DNA from: an uncultured Atopobiaceae bacterium
GTDB taxonomy: Bacteria > Actinomycetota > Coriobacteriia > Coriobacteriales > Atopobiaceae
NCBI GenBank assembly: GCA_910579165.1
Contig: CAJTTF010000007.1
Span: forward strand, 1 to 64,000
Length of the DNA: 64,000 nucleotides
Direction: 5' to 3'
Below the pieces are notes generated by a model. That model saw nothing but the letters and a program-made list of their open reading frames with translations, made no database searches and was not told the DNA's origin. Below, in pieces: positions 60,290-64,000 of the stretch. The translations under genes and the position numbers were made by a program. The stretch's first letter is position 1. Every line of letters begins with the position of its first letter.

Positions 60290-61495
60290 ATGCCAGAATT
60301 ACTTGATACTCTGCTCGACGTCTTTCTCGACGCGTTTAAGGATACCCTTACTCTTATACCTTTTCTCTTCATAACCTATCTGGCGATGGAGGCCCTAGAG
60401 CATTCTGCAGCGCACTTCTCGGAGCGCGTAGTCGTACGTGCCGGTAAGGCTGGCCCCGTTCTCGGTTCTCTGTTGGGTGCCCTGCCTCAGTGCGGGTTTT
60501 CTGCTATGGCAGCCACGCTCTATGCTGGTCGCGTGGTGACGGTTGGTACGGTCTTTGCCGTATTTCTTTCTACATCCGATGAGATGCTCCCCGTATTTAT
60601 CAGCGAAGGAGCGCCAATTGAAACGATTTTGACCATCATTGGCCTTAAGGTGCTCATTGGTATGCTGGCGGGTTTACTTGTGGATGCGTGCATACGTTTA
60701 GTAAGAGGAAATCGTCACGACAGGCTGCGTATCCACGAGCTTTGCATTCAAGACAACTGCGATTGCGCATCTATTGAAGATGATGTACACGATGCTGTTT
60801 CTGGAACTGAAGGCAATTCAGGGGAGCATTTGGAGGGTGATTCTTCATCTCGCGCAATATCAGTAGAGCTTTCCCATGCTGTTCCACATGAGAGCCAGGA
60901 TGTGCAGAAACGCACAGTTGAAGCCGCGGCCCTCGCTGCTTATAAGGATGATGGCTTTGCACCTCATAGTGAGAAAGGGCATCCAGAACATGAAAACAGC
61001 TCTGTGCAGGAGTCGAAAAATGACCATGCCTGTGCAAACTGTTCCTGTTCTCATCATCACCATGGAGCCAGCCATGGACATGGTCACGCTCACGGCCATG
61101 GTTCTATCTGGAGAAGCGCCCTGATTCATACTGTACAAGTAACGCTCTTTATTTTTCTCATCTCGCTCATTCTCGACGGCATTATTACGTTCGTAGGCGA
61201 GGATGCGCTCGCCAACTTTATGAATCAAAATGCGATACTTTCAATATTTGCATCGGGACTTGTGGGTCTCATTCCTAACTGTGCTGCAAGCGTTGCGATA
61301 TCTGACCTCTATCTTCAGGGAGCGCTGGGAACTCCTGCGATGATGGCGGGACTTCTTGTTGGAGCTGGCGTTGGTTTGCTTGTACTCTTTCGTTCAAACC
61401 GTCCACAGCGAAACAACGTGGTCATTCTAACTGTTCTCTATGCCATTGGTGTCGCCATTGGCTTAGTGTTCTACGCAATAGGATTAGCAATCTAG
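60290..61495 (+). CDS. putative 10-TM heavy-metal exporter with His-rich loop (ArsP_2-like)
   Basis: A 401-residue membrane protein. Two similar hydrophobic halves flank a long cytosolic loop, about residues 145-270. The loop ends in Cys/His clusters (CANCSCSHHHHGASHGHGHAH), a likely metal sensor or buffer. The halves share GALPQCGFSA and GLIPNCAAS, consistent with an inverted-repeat permease of the putative manganese/heavy-metal exporter family. The metal is not fixed by the sequence. A glycosyltransferase gene starts three bases after its stop. Confidence 0.8.
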   Translation: MPELLDTLLDVFLDAFKDTLTLIPFLFITYLAMEALEHSAAHFSERVVVRAGKAGPVLGSLLGALPQCGFSAMAATLYAGRVVTVGTVFAVFLSTSDEMLPVFISEGAPIETILTIIGLKVLIGMLAGLLVDACIRLVRGNRHDRLRIHELCIQDNCDCASIEDDVHDAVSGTEGNSGEHLEGDSSSRAISVELSHAVPHESQDVQKRTVEAAALAAYKDDGFAPHSEKGHPEHENSSVQESKNDHACANCSCSHHHHGASHGHGHAHGHGSIWRSALIHTVQVTLFIFLISLILDGIITFVGEDALANFMNQNAILSIFASGLVGLIPNCAASVAISDLYLQGALGTPAMMAGLLVGAGVGLLVLFRSNRPQRNNVVILTVLYAIGVAIGLVFYAIGLAI

Positions 61496-61497
61496 CA

Positions 61498-62673
61498 ATG
61501 AAAACGCGTCTAGATAACATTCAGCAAGGAAAGCAGTCCCCTGAGCCGCTCGTTACGCTCATCATGCCCTGCTATAACATCGCTCCCTTTGTGAAGCATT
61601 GCGTAGAGTCGCTCCTTGCACAAACCTATGCCAACTGGGAACTCATTGCGGTTGACGACGGATCTTCCGATGATACAGGTTCTGTTCTCGATTCGCTTGC
61701 TGCAGAAGAGCTAGCACGTGCAACAGAGGAAGGACGTGCTAACCGTATTCGCGTCATTCATACCTCTAATCAAGGTGCTCCTGCGGCCCGCAATCTTGCT
61801 ATGGAGCAGGCACAGGGAACCTACATTCACTTCATTGATGGCGACGATTGGGTTGAGCCCACAATGCTTGCAGATGAGGTTCAGCTTGCCGAGAAGTACC
61901 AGTTGCAGCTCGTTGTCTCTGGATTCCTTATAGAAACATACTGGGAAGCTCCGCAAGTTCTGGATGAGAAGGGGATGGCTAGCTTTCTTGTGAACGGAGC
62001 GCATCTTACTGAAGAGAAGACGTATCGGTATGAGGTTTTTAAGAGTCAAGAAGCCTTTAGGCGCGCGTGTTATCAACTGTTCGATCAAAACTTGCTCTAT
62101 ACGCCTTGGAATAAATTGTTCCTTACATCTTATATTCGCGAACACAACCTTCAGTTTCAATCCACGTTTTGGGACGATTTCCCCTTTGTTCTTGACTACA
62201 TTCGTGATGTAGAGCGCGTTGGCGTGATTCCAAAAACGTACTATCATTTCTTGCGTCTGCGTCAGGAATCAGAGACGGCTCGCTGGCGAGAAGGTATGTA
62301 CGAGAAACGCGAAGAAGAGCACGAGTGGATGCAAAGTCTCTATAAGCATTGGGGGCTCACGGACGATGCAAACGTAAAGGAGCTCCTGGCTCGTCGCTAC
62401 GTTGAACGTTTGGTGGGGTGCGTAGAAAATATCGCGAATCCAGCATGCAGCCTTTTGTTTTCTCAAAAGCGCGCCGAGATCCGCAGGATGATATCAACGC
62501 CTCAGGTGACGGAGGCCCTCCAAGAAGCTCAGCCGCGATCCCTCTACATGAAGATGATGCTAGGACCAATCCGTCTACAAGCAGTTTTCCTCGTGTTACT
62601 TGAAGGACGCGTTATAAGCGCTGTAAAGAGAAGAAGTACGCGACTCTTTGCAACGCTTAAGGCGCACCGTTAG
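61498..62673 (+). CDS. family 2 glycosyltransferase
   Basis: A 391-residue GT-A fold enzyme that likely adds a sugar to a surface polysaccharide. LIMPCYNIAPFVKHCVESLL opens the fold, LIAVDDGSSDDTG binds the nucleotide, and FIDGDDWV is the DxD-like metal site. A conserved WDDFPFVLDY lies in the middle. The C-terminus has an amphipathic, basic segment that could touch the membrane. It is nearly contiguous with the exporter, but no functional link is evident. Confidence 0.88.
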   Translation: MKTRLDNIQQGKQSPEPLVTLIMPCYNIAPFVKHCVESLLAQTYANWELIAVDDGSSDDTGSVLDSLAAEELARATEEGRANRIRVIHTSNQGAPAARNLAMEQAQGTYIHFIDGDDWVEPTMLADEVQLAEKYQLQLVVSGFLIETYWEAPQVLDEKGMASFLVNGAHLTEEKTYRYEVFKSQEAFRRACYQLFDQNLLYTPWNKLFLTSYIREHNLQFQSTFWDDFPFVLDYIRDVERVGVIPKTYYHFLRLRQESETARWREGMYEKREEEHEWMQSLYKHWGLTDDANVKELLARRYVERLVGCVENIANPACSLLFSQKRAEIRRMISTPQVTEALQEAQPRSLYMKMMLGPIRLQAVFLVLLEGRVISAVKRRSTRLFATLKAHR

Positions 62674-62676
62674 AGC

Positions 62677-63249
62677 TTAATCTTCAATTTCAACCAATTC
62701 AATCAAAAATGTCAGGTACTGACCTGCCATTTTATTATTGGCATCAAGCGTAACAGTATCGCCATCTTTGGCCGTTACAACGGCTTGGACAGGAGAGCCG
62801 CCCGAACCAGTTAGATAGACAGAATCGCCAATGTTCAACGTATCGTAATTGGGCACCTGGCTCTTGTCGTAGGTGTAGATAAGAGCAGCGTTACGCTCAC
62901 CGTAGGCTTCATCGGGGGAAAGGCGCACGGTTTTTTTCTCACCCAAGGTCATGCTTTTAACGGCCTCATCGAAGCCTCTAATCATCTGGCCAGCGCCTAC
63001 CGTGAACTCAAGCGGCTCACCACGGTCATAGCTGGAATCAAATTGCGATCCATCATCAAGTGTACCCTTGTAGTGAACTTTGACTTTTTTGCCTGTGTTA
63101 TCCACCGAATTCTCCTTTGTCTGGTTTGTAGATTCTTGTATGGTTGCGCTAGAGCAGCCGCTGAGCGCGCCTGCAAGAGGAACACTTGTAGCAAGAAGAA
63201 GACAGCAGGCCAGAGAAGCAACGCGTTTCTGGTGAATGCGCATAAGCAT
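62677..63249 (-). CDS. FKBP-type peptidyl-prolyl isomerase lipoprotein
   Basis: A 190-residue exported folding catalyst. The signal peptide ends in the lipobox LSGC (Cys32), so it would be lipid-anchored outside the membrane. The FKBP domain follows (VKVHYKGTLDDGSQFDSSYD, FTVGAGQMIRGFDEAV) with a SlyD-like flap inserted at YGERNAALIYTYDKSQVPN. AAGGAGG seven bases before the ATG decides the start at 63249. It is convergent with the glycosyltransferase, with three bases between stops and no hairpin. Confidence 0.92.
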   Translation of the reverse strand: MLMRIHQKRVASLACCLLLATSVPLAGALSGCSSATIQESTNQTKENSVDNTGKKVKVHYKGTLDDGSQFDSSYDRGEPLEFTVGAGQMIRGFDEAVKSMTLGEKKTVRLSPDEAYGERNAALIYTYDKSQVPNYDTLNIGDSVYLTGSGGSPVQAVVTAKDGDTVTLDANNKMAGQYLTFLIELVEIED

Positions 63250-63261
63250 ACATCTTCCTCC

Positions 63262-64000
63262 TTATGATAGAACTTCAATCATAGAAGCGGCAGCCTTCTT
63301 TCCTGCGCCCATCGCAAGAATTACGGTAGCTGCACCAGTAACGATGTCACCACCTGCCCAGATGCGTTCATCGGAAGTTCTGCCGTTCTCATCCGTCTCA
63401 ATATAGCCCCACTTGTTGAGTTTGACGGGTGCGGTCATTGCAGCAAAAGGATTGGCGTTTGTTCCTATGGCAGTAATAGCAACGTCGCAAGCAAGTTCAA
63501 ATTCAGAACCGGGAATGCGGACAGGACGACGGCGCCCTGATTCATCCGGTTCACCAAGTTCCATCTTTTCTAGCTTGACCTTTTCCACAAAACCATCTTC
63601 GCCAGCGATAAACTCGAGGGGACTTACGAGTTCCATAACGGCAACGCCTTCTTCTTTTGCGTGGTGTAATTCGGCAATACGAGCCGGCATCTCTTTTTCT
63701 GAGCGACGATATGCGAGCGTAACGCTGTCAGCTCTTAGGCGAAGTGCCGTACGTGCCGCATCCATGGCAACATTGCCGCCGCCAAATACAACCACATTTT
63801 TTCCATGCTTAATAGGTGTGGCGTATTCGGGGAATTTGTTGGCCTTCATAAGGTTGACACGCGTGAGGTACTCGTTTGCACAGAAAACACCGGGAAGGTT
63901 TTCACCAGGGATATTGAGAAACTTAGGGAGGCCTGCGCCAACTGCAATATAGAGAGCATCGAACCCTAGTGAACCAAAGAAATCTTTTTCATCGTAAAGA
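63262..64000 (-). CDS. GltD-like NAD(P)/FAD oxidoreductase (5' partial)
   Basis: The frame stays open to the window edge, so the N-terminus (iron-sulfur and first FAD segment) is missing. The visible 246 residues include AVGAGLPKFLNIPGEN, the NAD(P)-binding VVVFGGGNVAMDAARTALRL, and the C-terminal FAD segment RIWAGGDIVTGAATVILAMG. This matches the glutamate synthase small-subunit family, which also includes NfnB/SudA-like proteins; partners outside the window would decide which. It ends 12 bases before the FKBP gene on the same strand, so the two may be co-transcribed. Confidence 0.88.
   Translation of the reverse strand, partial: LYDEKDFFGSLGFDALYIAVGAGLPKFLNIPGENLPGVFCANEYLTRVNLMKANKFPEYATPIKHGKNVVVFGGGNVAMDAARTALRLRADSVTLAYRRSEKEMPARIAELHHAKEEGVAVMELVSPLEFIAGEDGFVEKVKLEKMELGEPDESGRRRPVRIPGSEFELACDVAITAIGTNANPFAAMTAPVKLNKWGYIETDENGRTSDERIWAGGDIVTGAATVILAMGAGKKAAASMIEVLS

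Overview
The window is a 64 kb piece of a bacterial chromosome with roughly even base composition. The best guess is an Actinomycetota member of the class Coriobacteriia, family Atopobiaceae (Lancefieldella/Atopobium-like). This is an inference from the gene mix: large LPXTG-type surface proteins with Listeria-Bacteroides and BspA-type repeats, zinc-type S14 and L36, Ala/Lys-rich tails on ribosomal proteins, and UbiB next to a phasin-like protein. No phage, transposon or CRISPR array was seen. Most genes are on the + strand.

Layout. 1-6435 is the 3' part of a giant repeat-built cell-wall protein. 6679-8796 (-) is an unknown TPR protein and 8926-11049 a metal P-type ATPase. 11217-14197 (-) holds UbiB-like, phasin-like and HAD genes. 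14371-17295 has a cold-shock protein, a TagO/WecA-type transferase, tRNA-Ala and a radical SAM protein. 17448-22908 has a 57-residue unknown, pncB, argS and rho. 22968-26762 is a second surface protein sharing its C-terminal third and 3' untranslated element with the first. 27128-31298 holds two acidic unknown proteins around tRNA-Arg, clpP and clpX. 31301-40724 is housekeeping (valS, folC, zinc-ribbon protein, nth, thrS, ribokinase, nucleoside hydrolase).

41103-58424 is the S10-spc-alpha ribosomal superoperon from rplC to rplQ, without rpsJ at its head, with secY, adk, map, infA and rpoA inside. ecfT (without its ATPases) and truA follow. The end holds a His-rich metal exporter, a glycosyltransferase, an FKBP lipoprotein (-) and a truncated GltD-like oxidoreductase (-).

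Three themes stand out. (1) Many intergenic gaps are made of short degenerate tandem duplications (units of 14-49 bp). These often start inside the 3' end of the upstream gene and sometimes supply the next gene's Shine-Dalgarno or promoter. (2) Five ribosomal proteins (L22, L16, L29, S5, L17) carry long low-complexity tails, three of them on proteins of the polypeptide exit-tunnel ring; the L17 tail is itself a 33-bp tandem array. (3) The two surface-protein genes end in the same long structured RNA hairpin, whose base changes mostly preserve pairing.
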